Part shown: one piece after another, positions 9,376-19,570 of the stretch | Numbering within the stretch: position 1 is the first letter of the stretch | Layout of the letters: every line of letters begins with the position of its first letter | Source: Cyanobacteriota bacterium SRBZ.bins.94.201705 | GTDB lineage: Bacteria > Cyanobacteriota > Cyanobacteriia > Cyanobacteriales > Cyanobacteriaceae | DNA: 64,000 nucleotides | Direction of reading: 5' to 3' | NCBI GenBank assembly: GCA_030549855.1 | Contig: JAUQQP010000004.1 | Coordinates: forward strand, 1 to 64,000 | Program-made: the position numbers and the translations under genes | The notes under the pieces: model-generated | The model's database searches: none | What the model saw: the letters and a program-made list of their open reading frames with translations, nothing else | Told to the model about the DNA's origin: nothing

Positions 9376-10080
9376 TTAGCTAACAGGAAAAAGATTATCG
9401 CTATACCTCTGATTGAGGATAAATTCAGCAATAGTCAAATCAATAGGGGTGGTTACCTTGATATTCGTCTCCTCCCCCATGACTATACGCACAGGGAAAC
9501 CACATTTTTCCAAAAGGGCAGCATCATCAGTCACCTGCCACCCCAATTGTAAACCCCGCTCATGACATTCCTTCAACAATTTTACATCAAAACCCTGAGG
9601 GGTTTGTGCGGCCCAGAGAAAATCCCTCACGGGGGTGTCGGTGATAAACAAGTCAGAGTTAACCACCTTAATGGTATCCTTCACCGGGATAGCGGCAATC
9701 AACGCCTGACAATTATCCAAGGCTTCCGCACAGCGATTCAACAATTGGGGGGTTACCAGACATCTAGCCCCATCATGGATTAAAACCTTATCTGCCTCCT
9801 GGGGCAAGGCCTGTAGGCCATTATACACCGACTGTTGTCTAGTTTGGCCTCCCTGAATCAACTGAATAGGCTTTTTAGGTCCAATTTGTGCTATAATCTC
9901 CTCAAAGAATGGGAGATCATGACTTTGACCCATTATTCCTATCCATGTAATCCTTTCTGCTGCCTCTGCTGCCAAAATAGTCCAGGCTAAAAGGGGTTTC
10001 CCTTTTAATTGTAAGAGAAGTTTGTTGCCTCTGCTGCCCATTCTCTTGCCCATTCCTGCGGCTGGAATCAACAAATACAT
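9376..10080 (-). CDS. ispD: 2-C-methyl-D-erythritol 4-phosphate cytidylyltransferase
   Basis: Third step of the plastid-type MEP isoprenoid pathway: CTP + MEP to CDP-methylerythritol. The N-terminal nucleotide-binding loop PAAGMGKRMGSRGNKLLL is intact. VLIHDGARCLVTPQLL, PVKDTIKVV, QTPQGFDVKLL and TDDAALLEKCG are the family blocks, and the C-terminus NIKVTTPIDLTIAE is typical. 234 residues is standard. It is divergent from bioF with only 62 bp between start codons, so the promoters must overlap or be very close. Confidence 0.95.
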   Translation of the reverse strand: MYLLIPAAGMGKRMGSRGNKLLLQLKGKPLLAWTILAAEAAERITWIGIMGQSHDLPFFEEIIAQIGPKKPIQLIQGGQTRQQSVYNGLQALPQEADKVLIHDGARCLVTPQLLNRCAEALDNCQALIAAIPVKDTIKVVNSDLFITDTPVRDFLWAAQTPQGFDVKLLKECHERGLQLGWQVTDDAALLEKCGFPVRIVMGEETNIKVTTPIDLTIAEFILNQRYSDNLFPVS

Positions 10081-10142
10081 AGTTTCCCCTACCTAGTTTT
10101 CCTCTAGAGTATCCTGTTATATTCTTTGTCCCTTGTCAATAT

Positions 10143-11315
10143 ATGTCCTCTTCTCTACATGATTATCTTGCCAAGTCTTTGGATACAATCAAAAAGGCCA
10201 ACTGGCATCGTCAGGAGAAACTAATCAGTAGCCTTCCCGGCGCGGTGGTAGAATTAGAGGGGAGACTACTAGTAAATTTTGCCAGTAACGACTATCTTGG
10301 CCTAGCGGGGGATAAACGTGTTATTGAGGCTGCCACCGCTGCGTTACATAAGTATGGTTCCGGTAGCACTGGCTCAAGGTTATTAAGTGGGCACAGGAAA
10401 CTGCATGAAGATTTGGAGGAAGCCATTGCCTCTTGGAAAGGGACAGAAAAGGCATTAGTATTTAGTTCAGGTTATGCTGCCAACCTAGGCACCATTTGTA
10501 GCCTGGTAAAAGGAAAAGACTTGATTTTGGAAGACGAGTACAACCATTCTAGCCTGAAAAACGGGGCAAAACTGAGTCAGGCTAAGGTCGTTCCCTACAA
10601 ACACTGCGATTTAGCCGATTTAACCGAAAAACTGTCTAAATTTCGCTCACTCTATCGTCACTGCCTTATTGTCACCGACAGTGTTTTTAGCATGGATGGG
10701 GATGTATGTCCTTTGCCAGAATTAATTGCTATTAGCGAGAAATTCGACTGTTGGCTTCTTTTAGACGATGCCCATGCCACAGGTGTCCTAGGAAAAACTG
10801 GGGCGGGGATTATGGAACATTTTGGCCTAGAGGCAACAGGGAAGAATATAATCCAGGTGGGCACTCTTAGTAAAGCCATAGGGAGTTTAGGAGGCTATGT
10901 TGCCGGTAGTAGCCTTTTAATTGATTTTCTCCGCAATCGTTGTCCCACATGGATTTATACCACTGCCCTTTCCCCCGCCGACACTGCCGCTGCCATAGCC
11001 GCCATAGAAATCATTAAAAAAGAGCCCCAAAGAAGGGAACAGCTGTGGCACAATATTAACACCCTCAAACAGATATTTCAGCATCTCCAGTTACCCACCT
11101 TCCCCTCAGACTCGGCTATTATCTGTCTCAAGTGTCACAATCCCCCTCAAGCCTTACACCTTAGCCTTCAACTACAGGATAAAGGCTTTTTCGTCCCTGC
11201 TATTCGTCCTCCCACTGTGCCCACCAGTCGTCTTCGTTTTTCTCTCATGGCCACTCATCTCCCACAACACTTCCAACAGCTTGCCTCTGCTTTATCCCAT
11301 CTTTTCCGGGGCTAG
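10143..11315 (+). CDS. bioF: 8-amino-7-oxononanoate synthase
   Basis: PLP-dependent alpha-oxoamine synthase that condenses pimeloyl thioester with alanine in biotin synthesis. Features are [12 protein letters not shown] near the N-terminus, [23 protein letters not shown], the Asp-containing [12 protein letters not shown], and the Schiff-base lysine in [13 protein letters not shown]. 390 residues is family length. Family members with other acyl-CoA substrates are similar, but BioF is the usual cyanobacterial assignment. No other bio gene lies in the window. A 1.1-kb non-coding stretch follows. Confidence 0.92.
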   Translation: MSSSLHDYLAKSLDTIKKANWHRQEKLISSLPGAVVELEGRLLVNFASNDYLGLAGDKRVIEAATAALHKYGSGSTGSRLLSGHRKLHEDLEEAIASWKGTEKALVFSSGYAANLGTICSLVKGKDLILEDEYNHSSLKNGAKLSQAKVVPYKHCDLADLTEKLSKFRSLYRHCLIVTDSVFSMDGDVCPLPELIAISEKFDCWLLLDDAHATGVLGKTGAGIMEHFGLEATGKNIIQVGTLSKAIGSLGGYVAGSSLLIDFLRNRCPTWIYTTALSPADTAAAIAAIEIIKKEPQRREQLWHNINTLKQIFQHLQLPTFPSDSAIICLKCHNPPQALHLSLQLQDKGFFVPAIRPPTVPTSRLRFSLMATHLPQHFQQLASALSHLFRG

Positions 11316-11386
11316 GCCTGTCCTTTGTTTATATTTTTTATCTTTACATTTCTTAATTTCCTGTCCCAAATTCCAAAATATTATGC

Positions 11387-11456
11387 TAGGATAGGGGTAG
11401 AAGGAAATAGAAGGGGCGGTGGGCGCAGGGACCACCAAGACACTTGGGCAGCGCGT
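11387..11456 (+). ncRNA. element copy A1: promoter plus 5-bp/9-nt hairpin plus T-run
   Basis: First copy of a dispersed family. It has an extended -10 TGCTAGGAT (11385-11392) with only a weak -35 (CTGTCC). The stem is GGTGG (11418-11422) with CCACC (11432-11436) and a 9-nt loop gcgcaggga. The tail aagacacttgggcagcgcg and a T6 run follow, then the shared downstream motif tatcaacaagc. A compact transcribed RNA ending at the T-run is inferred; the exact ends are unknown. Confidence 0.5.
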
Positions 11457-11462
11457 TTTTTA

Positions 11463-12326
11463 TATGATAATTAATATCAACAAGCATGGAGAGGCTAGTG
11501 AAAAAGAGAAGAGAGTATTGCGAAGAGGGAGAAGAGGAGAGTGGAGGGCCTGTGGTTAGTGTTGTTGTCTAAAGGCCAGAGTCTGTAGAATGGCCCCAGA
11601 AGATTACCAAACCCCGAACACGTTGGAGGGGGTGCAGGGGGAGGGTTAGGAAGGAGGGGGATGGCACCGAATAAGAGCCAGAGATGTAATGCAAGATGCC
11701 GTCAGACAGCTAGGACAGTGTACTAGGGTGGGGGGATAAAAACGGAGAGAGGGGGATTGGAACCCTATCTAGTTGACTATCTGACAGGAAATCAAGAAGA
11801 AATAGGAATAATACCACTGATAGATCTGAGTCTTAAAAAGAACTCTTAAGCACAGGAGTAAGAAAATAAAGTCCTGTAGGTAATTTCTTGTAGCCACTGT
11901 ATTTCCGTAGGTCTATTAATCAAGTGGTGTAAAATACCATTTTTTCCTGTTGGCGTTTTCTAAATGTATAGAGAAGAGGTGATTCTTATTCTCTAATTTT
12001 TTGACGCTACAATAAAATAAAGACACCATAGGCCATTTATTCTACCCTGTCGCTACAACACATAATGCCCCCTTACCTCCCGCCGTATAGGCGGGTTATA
12101 TTTTTTCTCCTTGGTCTATTTTTTCACGTGACAATGTACTGCACATTTTTTCTTCTTCCCTACAGTACCATCCAAGACACCACAGGGAGGCACAAGCCCC
12201 CTATATTTATATCTCTTAAAGTATTAGATTTTTTCCTATCCTGTATCAGTTTTCTAAATATATACTCTACTCCCTACCCCTACTTCTCTAGAATGCCTAT
12301 CCAATAAAAAATTTTTGTATCTGATC
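11463..12326. other. non-coding stretch between element A1 and the 12.3-kb orphan promoter
   Basis: About 860 bp with stops in all frames apart from short open frames. The left part is purine-rich and the right part pyrimidine-rich. I found no recognisable protein fragment, insertion-sequence end or RNA gene. The open frame at 12065-12307 (80 codons) is a run of Phe/Leu/Tyr with no ribosome site and I do not call it. The only clear structure is the hairpin at 12079-12106. Confidence 0.4.
12079..12106 (+). terminator. GC-rich hairpin with T-run
   Basis: CCCGCC (12079-12084), loop gtata, GGCGGG (12090-12095), then ttata and TTTTTT. This is a perfect 6-bp GC stem, and the T-run is 5 nt further on, so it is a plausible intrinsic terminator for transcription arriving from bioF or element A1. 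Confidence 0.5.
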
Positions 12327-12423
12327 TTGACAGACACCTCCTGTTGTGGTTATAACGGAGGGCAATGAGAAATTCTTGAGAAACTTTGACAAGGTTTTAC
12401 TGGGGGAAAGGTTGGAAAACCTT
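12327..12423 (+). ncRNA. orphan promoter followed by an 8-bp hairpin
   Basis: TTGACA (12327-12332) and TATAAC (12351-12356) are spaced 18 bp and face the tRNA-Pro 3' end, with no open reading frame between. The expected transcript would contain the perfect inverted repeat AAGGTTTT (12391-12398)/AAAACCTT (12416-12423). There is no T-run after the stem, so termination there is doubtful. Candidate small RNA; only the motifs are seen. Confidence 0.35.
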
Positions 12424-12446
12424 GAAAAAAGGACAATAAAACACCA

Positions 12447-12520
12447 TCGGGATGGCCGGATTTGAACCGACGACATCCTGCTCCCAAAGCAGGCGCGCTA
12501 CCAAGCTGCGCTACATCCCG
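12447..12520 (-). tRNA. trnP-TGG: tRNA-Pro(TGG)
   Basis: Read on the minus strand. Acceptor CGGGATG pairs with CATCCCG, with discriminator A at 12447. The D arm is GCGC...GCGC. The anticodon stem CCTGC/GCAGG holds loop TTTGGGA with anticodon TGG. The T arm is GTCGG-TTCAAAT-CCGGC. No CCA is encoded. All stems pair, and 74 nt is normal. Confidence 0.95.
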
Positions 12521-12601
12521 GAGAGCAATAAGCCAACGGCAACATTATAGCGCATAAGGGGAGACTTTGGCAAGGGGGGGATGGTGGGTTGAGTGTAGTT
12601 G

Positions 12602-13132
12602 TCAGTCGGGGTACCAAAACATGCCTCTGATGCCTTCAGGGTCAGCTACAAAACCGAGACGACGGTAGAATTCTACCACGTGGGGGTCGGCAAAAAGAGT
12701 CACATTGCTTATGTCATCTTTACGTAGTTTATTGATGATATACTTCATAAAGGCTTTACCGAGGCCCTTTCGTTGAAAGCGGGGGTGGATTACTACATCC
12801 CAGATGGTGGCGTTGAAGGCGTGATCGGAGGTGGCACGGGCAAAGCCGATGAGGCTGATTTTACCGTTATTGCCTTTTACTTCCCAGGCGGAGGCTACTA
12901 GGTAGCTGTGTTCCAATGCTTTCTTTACTTTTCTTAATGGTCTTCTGGCCCAGCCTACGGAATCGCACAACTCCTCCAGTTCATATAAATCGATAGGGCG
13001 ATTGGTGCTGAAAAAAATACGAGAATTGCCAAAAATTTTGGGATCCACATCAACCCATTCTCTTTCCTCAGTGGGGTTGGCGGCATTTTTATCGTTTTCG
13101 TTTTTGTTAAAAAATCTTTGTAACCAGACCAT
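12602..13132 (-). CDS. GNAT-family N-acetyltransferase
   Basis: A 176-residue acetyl-CoA-dependent acetyltransferase. The acetyl-CoA loop is in [20 protein letters not shown] (the R/QxxGxG/A block). [17 protein letters not shown] and the C-terminus GMFWYPD complete the fold. From memory the sequence resembles the cyanobacterial/plastid GNAT group that includes plant NSI/SNAT, which has been linked to lysine and serotonin acetylation, so the substrate is open. The frame is open to 13219. I chose the ATG at 13132 because the upstream part is Pro/Arg-rich and unlike the family, but neither start has a good ribosome site. Confidence 0.82.
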   Translation of the reverse strand: MVWLQRFFNKNENDKNAANPTEEREWVDVDPKIFGNSRIFFSTNRPIDLYELEELCDSVGWARRPLRKVKKALEHSYLVASAWEVKGNNGKISLIGFARATSDHAFNATIWDVVIHPRFQRKGLGKAFMKYIINKLRKDDISNVTLFADPHVVEFYRRLGFVADPEGIRGMFWYPD

Positions 13133-13279
13133 GCCCAAGGGGATTAATATACTAAAAAATTGCCTTTCCGGTGGGGGAGGGACTGATAACCCCCCTCTTC
13201 TGATTGTAAATGATCTCAAGCTCCCTGATAGACTTATTACTTATGAAATTTTAGTCCCAGTTCGCTGACAGTCTAACTG

Positions 13280-14197
13280 ATGAGTAAGCCGGAAAGCGTT
13301 TCTATAAAAGTGCCTGCCACCACGGCCAATCTGGGGGCTGGTTTTGACTGTATTGGGGTAGCACTATCCCTTTACAATCAGTTCCACTTTAGCCCCACCG
13401 ACTCCCCCACCAAGATGACTGTGAAAGGGTTTGGGGCAAAAAGTATATCCCTAGGGGAGGATAATCTGCTGTATCGGGCCTTTTCTCAACTTTATAAGCG
13501 TATTGGTAAAAAAGTACCCCCCGTAGAAATAACAGTAAAGATGAATGTACCCCCAGCCAGAGGGTTGGGAAGTTCGGCTACTGCCATCGTGGGAGGGTTG
13601 TTGGCAGCTAACCACTTTGCCTCCTATCCCCTCTCCCCCCAACAGTTGCTGGATTTGGCCATCGAGATAGAAGGGCATCCTGATAATGTGGCCCCTGCTA
13701 TGTTGGGGGGTTGTATTCTGTGTGTAGGGGAAAAGAGTGAGCGCCATTTTGTGCCTATTGAATGCCATGATAGTATCTGTTTTGTGGTAGCTATTCCTGA
13801 CTTTGAACTGTCCACCTCCCAGGCTAGGGCAGTATTACCCAAGTCTCTGAGTTACCAGCAGGCAGTGTTTAATATTGCCCACTTGGGACTTTTGATAAAG
13901 GCACTGGAAACAGGGAAACCAGAGTGGTTGAAGGAGGCATTGAAAGACAAACTACACCAACCCTATCGTCAAAGCCTCATTAGGGGGTATGAGAGGGTTT
14001 CTAAGGCGGTAGCGGCAGCAGGAGGCTATGGTATGGTAATTAGCGGCGCTGGCCCCACCCTGTTGGCCCTCTGCCACCCTAGCCAAGTATCGGCGGTAAT
14101 GGAGGCTATGGAAACCGCCTGGAGTAAAGAGGGGGTAAAGGCCGTAGTCAAGTGTTTGCAGGTGGACAGAGAAGGGGCACAGATGACTGTTTCTTGA
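13280..14197 (+). CDS. thrB: homoserine kinase
   Basis: GHMP kinase that phosphorylates homoserine on the way to threonine. The N-terminal KVPATTANLGAGFDCIGVAL and the ATP loop PPARGLGSSATAIVGG (about residues 90-106) are canonical, as are IEGHPDNVAPAMLGG and the C-terminal GGYGMVISGAGPTLLALC. 305 residues is normal. It lies divergent from the GNAT gene and ends 3 bp before the convergent SpoIID-like gene. Confidence 0.95.
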   Translation: MSKPESVSIKVPATTANLGAGFDCIGVALSLYNQFHFSPTDSPTKMTVKGFGAKSISLGEDNLLYRAFSQLYKRIGKKVPPVEITVKMNVPPARGLGSSATAIVGGLLAANHFASYPLSPQQLLDLAIEIEGHPDNVAPAMLGGCILCVGEKSERHFVPIECHDSICFVVAIPDFELSTSQARAVLPKSLSYQQAVFNIAHLGLLIKALETGKPEWLKEALKDKLHQPYRQSLIRGYERVSKAVAAAGGYGMVISGAGPTLLALCHPSQVSAVMEAMETAWSKEGVKAVVKCLQVDREGAQMTVS

Positions 14198-14199
14198 TT

Positions 14200-15315
14200 T
14201 CAGCGGGGTTGGATTCGGGCCAGTCTGGCATTGCGGTAATAGTGGGCCAATATCTGACGGTAGTTAATGCCATTGGCCGCTAGATATTGAGCCCCCCATT
14301 GACTCAATCCTAGGCCATGGCCAAAGCCCCGTCCATAAATCTCTAAACCCCTGTCAGAAACATTGGCCCGAAACAGGGTACTACGCAAATCCAGCACCTT
14401 TCGTAAATCCGCCCCAGAAACCACACGGCTGCCTCTATCCCCTACCACCGTCATGGTGATGACCCGCCCTCTAGGAGTAGTCTTTTGGGGCACCAGGGCG
14501 CGGATGTTACCTACATCTCCCACCACCTCACGCAGGAGACTAGGAGAAACTGTTTTTGTCCAACTGAATACCGGACTGGTCTGATCATAGTCCACCACCC
14601 CCCTCAAATAGGGAAGAGGAGAAAGCCAAATGTCCTCCACGTTTTCCGTGTGGCCACCAGAAGAGGCATGGAACACTGCCAAAATTACCTGGCCATTATA
14701 AGTCATTACCTCTCCCCTTGTTTCCCTCACCGCCTGATGGGTTGTAGTATATTCACTATTCAACCCCTTATACACCTGGGTGGCCACTGTGTTGTCCAAA
14801 TCAAACAGCTTATTGGCCGCGGTGTTACGTTTGTATAAAGCGTAAGTACGGGCAGCGACCGCTTGAGCCTTGAGGGCATCCAAGGGCCAACTGGGAATGG
14901 CCTCCGCCCCCACAACACTATACAAGTATTCTTCTAAATCTACGTAGTTGATGGCAGTGAGAGTGTCTCCCTGGGGCACTAGTAAGACTCTGCCACGATA
15001 CCAGCCATCCCCAATCCAGACAACCCCATCCCCAGTAGGCTCAACCCAAAGACGGTTGGATTTCCATTGCCCTATAGCTACACTGCCCTTCTCGGCACTA
15101 GAAATGAACGAATTCATGCCGGCTATCTGCCCCACAACCCTGCCTCTGGCATCTTTAACAACTGCTGGGGTTGAACTGCCCACCTGTAGGCTAGATACTC
15201 CCTTTTTCACCGCCACCCTCAACTCTACCGCCGCTTCCAAGGGGCGTGTTAACAGCAACAACCACAGCAGGGGTTTCAAAAAGACAAGCCAACGGTATAA
15301 TAGTCTCCAATTCAT
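14200..15315 (-). CDS. SpoIID/LytB-domain protein, secreted
   Basis: A 371-residue exported protein of the SpoIID family, whose founding member is a peptidoglycan lytic transglycosylase. An N-terminal signal peptide of about 29 residues (hydrophobic core LVFLKPLLWLLLLT, then PLEAA) precedes a beta-rich domain. Family motifs are YLYSVVGAEAIPSWP, ALKAQAVAARTYAL, FHASSGGHTENVEDIW and GRGFGHGLGLSQWGAQYLA. A cell-wall role in a non-sporulating cyanobacterium is inferred. Active-site completeness was not checked residue by residue. Confidence 0.88.
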   Translation of the reverse strand: MNWRLLYRWLVFLKPLLWLLLLTRPLEAAVELRVAVKKGVSSLQVGSSTPAVVKDARGRVVGQIAGMNSFISSAEKGSVAIGQWKSNRLWVEPTGDGVVWIGDGWYRGRVLLVPQGDTLTAINYVDLEEYLYSVVGAEAIPSWPLDALKAQAVAARTYALYKRNTAANKLFDLDNTVATQVYKGLNSEYTTTHQAVRETRGEVMTYNGQVILAVFHASSGGHTENVEDIWLSPLPYLRGVVDYDQTSPVFSWTKTVSPSLLREVVGDVGNIRALVPQKTTPRGRVITMTVVGDRGSRVVSGADLRKVLDLRSTLFRANVSDRGLEIYGRGFGHGLGLSQWGAQYLAANGINYRQILAHYYRNARLARIQPR

Positions 15316-15418
15316 CTTCTCACACCGTCATGGACTCACCCGATTTATATGATGGTTTTCAGCCCTAAAGGGCTCCTCTGGTGTCAAAACTGTAATCATA
15401 TTAATTCAGGGAGTCCAG

Positions 15419-15880
15419 TTAATCAAGGTCGGGGGGTTGTTGTAAAGACTGGGAAATTTTACGGAGGATTTCCTTGTCGTCAACAGGCATTCGGGGAGGA
15501 GGCAATTCATTATTGGGCCAATTCTCCATATCCCCACAAACACAGCTAGACTCCTGTACCCCCGTTTCCACCACTGGCACCGGCATGTCACAACGGGCAC
15601 AGTCTATCACTTCCCAGCGAGGCGACAACAAATCTCTAATAGTGTGGTTAGTGCCTTCCAGATAACAATCCCCGTTTTTCTCGTCGGTAATCAACTGCCA
15701 AACTGCCTCGAATTCGGGAGAATAATCCTTCCCCTGAAAAATCCTCTTCGGCAAAATCTCCAGATTCAGACGGGGTACTATTACTTTTTTTCCCAACTGA
15801 AACCAACAAGCCAGATACTGCCTTACTTTTTCGGCTTCTGCCATAGATGGGGGCTCATTTCTATTTGGGCTCATGACCAT
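15419..15880 (-). CDS. conserved hypothetical protein with a Cys-pair motif
   Basis: A 153-residue soluble protein. The C-terminal third has CARCDMPVP and, about 20 residues later, CVCGDMENWPNNELPPPR. That is a CX2C...CXC arrangement that could hold zinc or an iron-sulfur centre. The N-terminal part (MAEAEKVRQYLACWFQLGKK) is helical. I believe it belongs to a cyanobacterial conserved family but know no function. It has no clear operon partner, with the ABC ATPase 86 bp upstream on the same strand. Confidence 0.7.
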   Translation of the reverse strand: MVMSPNRNEPPSMAEAEKVRQYLACWFQLGKKVIVPRLNLEILPKRIFQGKDYSPEFEAVWQLITDEKNGDCYLEGTNHTIRDLLSPRWEVIDCARCDMPVPVVETGVQESSCVCGDMENWPNNELPPPRMPVDDKEILRKISQSLQQPPDLD

Positions 15881-15965
15881 TGTCTGTTTCTATGGTAACT
15901 ATTCATTGACATTTTCCCCCAATTGTCCAGGACAATCATTAATTTTTGTTAAACTCCATGGGCTA

Positions 15966-17018
15966 TTAGTAGGGGAAAATACGTACTGTGTCGGGGAGGA
16001 TATCCAATTTTACCCTTTCCCCCACCGGAATTTGAATTTTTACGTCAGTGCGGGCATGGAGTCTCCTCCCCGAGGGGGTTTGCAAGCAATAACGATACTC
16101 CCTACCCAAAAACTCCCTATGCTCAACAATGGTAAGGCCTTGGGAGTCCGGTTTTACAATAGTGTCCTCCTGACGAAACATCAATTCTCCTCGGGTATAA
16201 TTACCGGGCAGGGCTAATTTCCATTTTCCCAATTCTGTACACCACCAATCCCCCTCCCTAGTGGCTGGTAGAAAGTTGGCCTGGGTAACAAATTCTGCTA
16301 CAAAACGACAGGCAGGAAAAGAATAAATCTCCTCTGGTGTGCCCAGCTGTAACAATTTCCCCTGTTCCATTACCCCTATTTTATCAGCAATAGCCATGGC
16401 CTCCTCCTGATCATGGGTGACAAAAATGGCCGCCGTGTTACTCTGTTTGAGGATGAGGCGGATTTCATGACGTAGTCTTTCCCTTACCTGTACGTCCAAA
16501 TTGCTCAAAGGCTCATCCAATAATATCAATTCCGGCTGTGGCGCCAAAGCCCTTGCCAAGGCTACCCGCTGCTGTTGCCCCCCAGACAACTGGTGAGGGT
16601 ATCGTCTTTCCAACCCCTTCAATCCCACTAGTTGCAAAATTTCACTAACTCTTTCCCTTATAGCTGCCCGGCTTAAACGAGATTTTTTTGTTTTTAGGCC
16701 AAAGGCAATATTCTCCTCTACGTTGAGATGAGGAAAAAGAGCATAATCCTGGAATACCATGCCAGTATTTCTCTTCTCCGGCTCCACCCAAAAGCCATTC
16801 CCCGCCACTATCCTCCCCCCTATGGTGATAAAACCTGCCGTTGGCTTCTCAAAACCGGCAATCATCCTCAACAACGTCGTCTTACCGCAGCCAGAAGGCC
16901 CTAACAGCCCCAAAATCTCCCCCCTTTTTAGTTCTAGACTTACCTCCGCTACCGCTGGTGGACAAGAAGGGGCAAATTGTTTACTTACCCCCGCTACCAC
17001 AACTACCGTCTCTTCCAT
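15966..17018 (-). CDS. ABC transporter ATP-binding protein (ferric iron/polyamine type)
   Basis: Cytoplasmic ATPase of a FbpC/PotA-like importer. Walker A is GPSGCGKTTLL, Q-loop GMVFQDYALFPHL, signature LSGGQQQRVALARAL, Walker B LILLDEPLSNLD and H-loop FVTHDQEEAM. A C-terminal TOBE-like beta domain (about residues 245-350) is as expected for this class. The 350-residue length fits FutC-like iron transport ATPases of cyanobacteria. No permease or binding protein is adjacent, so iron is a guess from similarity. Confidence 0.88.
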   Translation of the reverse strand: MEETVVVVAGVSKQFAPSCPPAVAEVSLELKRGEILGLLGPSGCGKTTLLRMIAGFEKPTAGFITIGGRIVAGNGFWVEPEKRNTGMVFQDYALFPHLNVEENIAFGLKTKKSRLSRAAIRERVSEILQLVGLKGLERRYPHQLSGGQQQRVALARALAPQPELILLDEPLSNLDVQVRERLRHEIRLILKQSNTAAIFVTHDQEEAMAIADKIGVMEQGKLLQLGTPEEIYSFPACRFVAEFVTQANFLPATREGDWWCTELGKWKLALPGNYTRGELMFRQEDTIVKPDSQGLTIVEHREFLGREYRYCLQTPSGRRLHARTDVKIQIPVGERVKLDILPDTVRIFPY

Positions 17019-17174
17019 TCTTTTTCTATAAGACCACCAATTCTAATAAAAATCTTTATCAATAGTTCAGTATATCACCTTTTGTGTTAATGGCAACTAT
17101 TTTCCCCACAAAGACCACTAGGGAAGCCACAATAGTATAATGGACCATACGGTGAAAAATAAGCTCTCCCAGAA

Positions 17175-18017
17175 GTGACAGGAAGTTTGTACCTGGTGGC
17201 AACCCCCATTGGCAACCTGGAAGATATTACCTTTCGGGCAGTGAGAATACTAAAAGAGGTAGATTTGATAGCGGCAGAAGACACCAGACAAACGGCAAAG
17301 CTGTTGCGACACTACCAAATTACTACCCCTACTGTTAGTTACCATGAACATAATATTAAAAGTCGTACCCCTTTTTTGTTAGAAAAATTAAAGGAAGGTT
17401 TAAACATTGCCCTGGTGACTGACGCCGGTACCCCCACTATTTCCGATCCGGGCTATGATTTAGTAAAGGCCTGTATTGCCTCCAAAATCCCCATTGTGCC
17501 AATCCCCGGTGCCATGGCAGGCATAACGGCCTTGATTGCCTCCGGTTTACCCTGTGATAGATTCTCTTTTGAAGGCTTTTTGCCACTGAAAAAAAAAGAG
17601 CGTTACCATCGGCTGGCACAATTACAAGGGGAAACTAGGACAATTATATTCTATGAGGCGCCCCACAGACTCGTTACTACCCTTGTGGACTTGCAGTCGT
17701 ATTTTGGCAGTAATCGTCCCCTAGTATTAGCCCGGGAGTTGACCAAAATACATGAGGAATTCTGGTATGGAACCATCCAAGAGGCTATCCAATTATATCA
17801 AGATAAGTCCCCAAGGGGTGAATATGTCCTGGTAGTAGCTGGCCAAATACAAGAGGAAGAGGAGAAAGAGGTTATGACAGCGGCAGAAATAATGGCAGAA
17901 ATGGAGAAACTAAGAGAAAAAGGCCTAAGCCGGAAAAAGGCAGCCCAACAAATCGCCCAAAAAACTAATATGTCGCCACGGGAAGTCTATCGGCTGTCTA
18001 TTGAAGGGGAAAATTAA
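17175..18017 (+). CDS. rsmI: 16S rRNA (cytidine(1402)-2'-O)-methyltransferase
   Basis: SAM-dependent methyltransferase that modifies C1402 in the ribosomal decoding centre. The N-terminus GSLYLVATPIGNLEDITFRA and the blocks IAAEDTRQTAKLL, VSYHEHN, LVTDAGTPTISDPGY and PIPGAMAGITALIASGL are diagnostic. 280 residues is normal. The start is GTG at 17175; no ATG precedes the conserved N-terminus. It is followed 69 bp later by gap1, and together with clpS, CPBP and the SLBB gene forms a run of five plus-strand genes. Confidence 0.94.
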   Translation: MTGSLYLVATPIGNLEDITFRAVRILKEVDLIAAEDTRQTAKLLRHYQITTPTVSYHEHNIKSRTPFLLEKLKEGLNIALVTDAGTPTISDPGYDLVKACIASKIPIVPIPGAMAGITALIASGLPCDRFSFEGFLPLKKKERYHRLAQLQGETRTIIFYEAPHRLVTTLVDLQSYFGSNRPLVLARELTKIHEEFWYGTIQEAIQLYQDKSPRGEYVLVVAGQIQEEEEKEVMTAAEIMAEMEKLREKGLSRKKAAQQIAQKTNMSPREVYRLSIEGEN

Positions 18018-18083
18018 AGAAGAATTAAGATTTGGTGGGCCAAACAGAAGACAAAATGAGAGAAAAGGAGAGATAAGGAGTAG

Positions 18084-19112
<1,029 letters not shown>

Positions 19113-19155
19113 TATAATAGGGGATGTGCGACCTATGGCACAGGAGGTTGTAAAC

Positions 19156-19446
19156 ATGGCCACTCAGGTGATTCAAACTCCCGCTACTAAGTCTGACAGC
19201 CAGAAGAAACACCATCCCGGCTACCGCGTCCTCCTGCATAACGATGACTATAATACAATGGAATATGTAGTGCAGGTGTTGATGGAAGTAGTGGGGTTGA
19301 GTGAGCCCCAGGCAGTCAGTGTGATGATGGAAGCCCATACCAATGGTATCGCCCTGGTAACTGTATGTGCTTTGGAACATGCCGAGTTTTACTGTGAGGG
19401 CTTAAGGAGAAAGGGCCTTACTAGCACCATCGAACCTGCCGAGTAA
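19156..19446 (+). CDS. clpS: ClpS adaptor of the Clp protease
   Basis: Adaptor that delivers N-degron substrates to ClpC/ClpA-ClpP. The core YRVLLHNDDYNTMEYVVQVL, the helix HTNGIALV and the end EHAEFYCEGLRRKGL are typical ClpS. In-frame starts exist at 19126 and 19135. I chose the ATG at 19156 because AGGAGG at 19142-19147 is 8 bp upstream of it; the protein is then 96 residues. It lies only 43 bp after gap1, so co-transcription is likely. Confidence 0.92.
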   Translation: MATQVIQTPATKSDSQKKHHPGYRVLLHNDDYNTMEYVVQVLMEVVGLSEPQAVSVMMEAHTNGIALVTVCALEHAEFYCEGLRRKGLTSTIEPAE

Positions 19447-19570
19447 TTTTATAACATAATTTAATACATAGCGCACTATTACCTGGCTCCCATACCCTGG
19501 GGCTTCCACCCCTTTTTACACCCCTACCACAGGTTTAAACCCTACATCCCCCCATGGCACTGTACTAAAA

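Noticed and set aside
12065-12307. 80-codon hydrophobic frame in the bioF-tRNA gap
   Set aside because: Starts inside the GC hairpin region, has no ribosome site and no recognisable domain; composition is that of translated T-rich DNA.
11463-12326. Insertion-sequence or transposase remnant
   Set aside because: I translated the region by eye and saw no DDE, HUH or TnpB motif and no terminal repeats beyond the RNA element.
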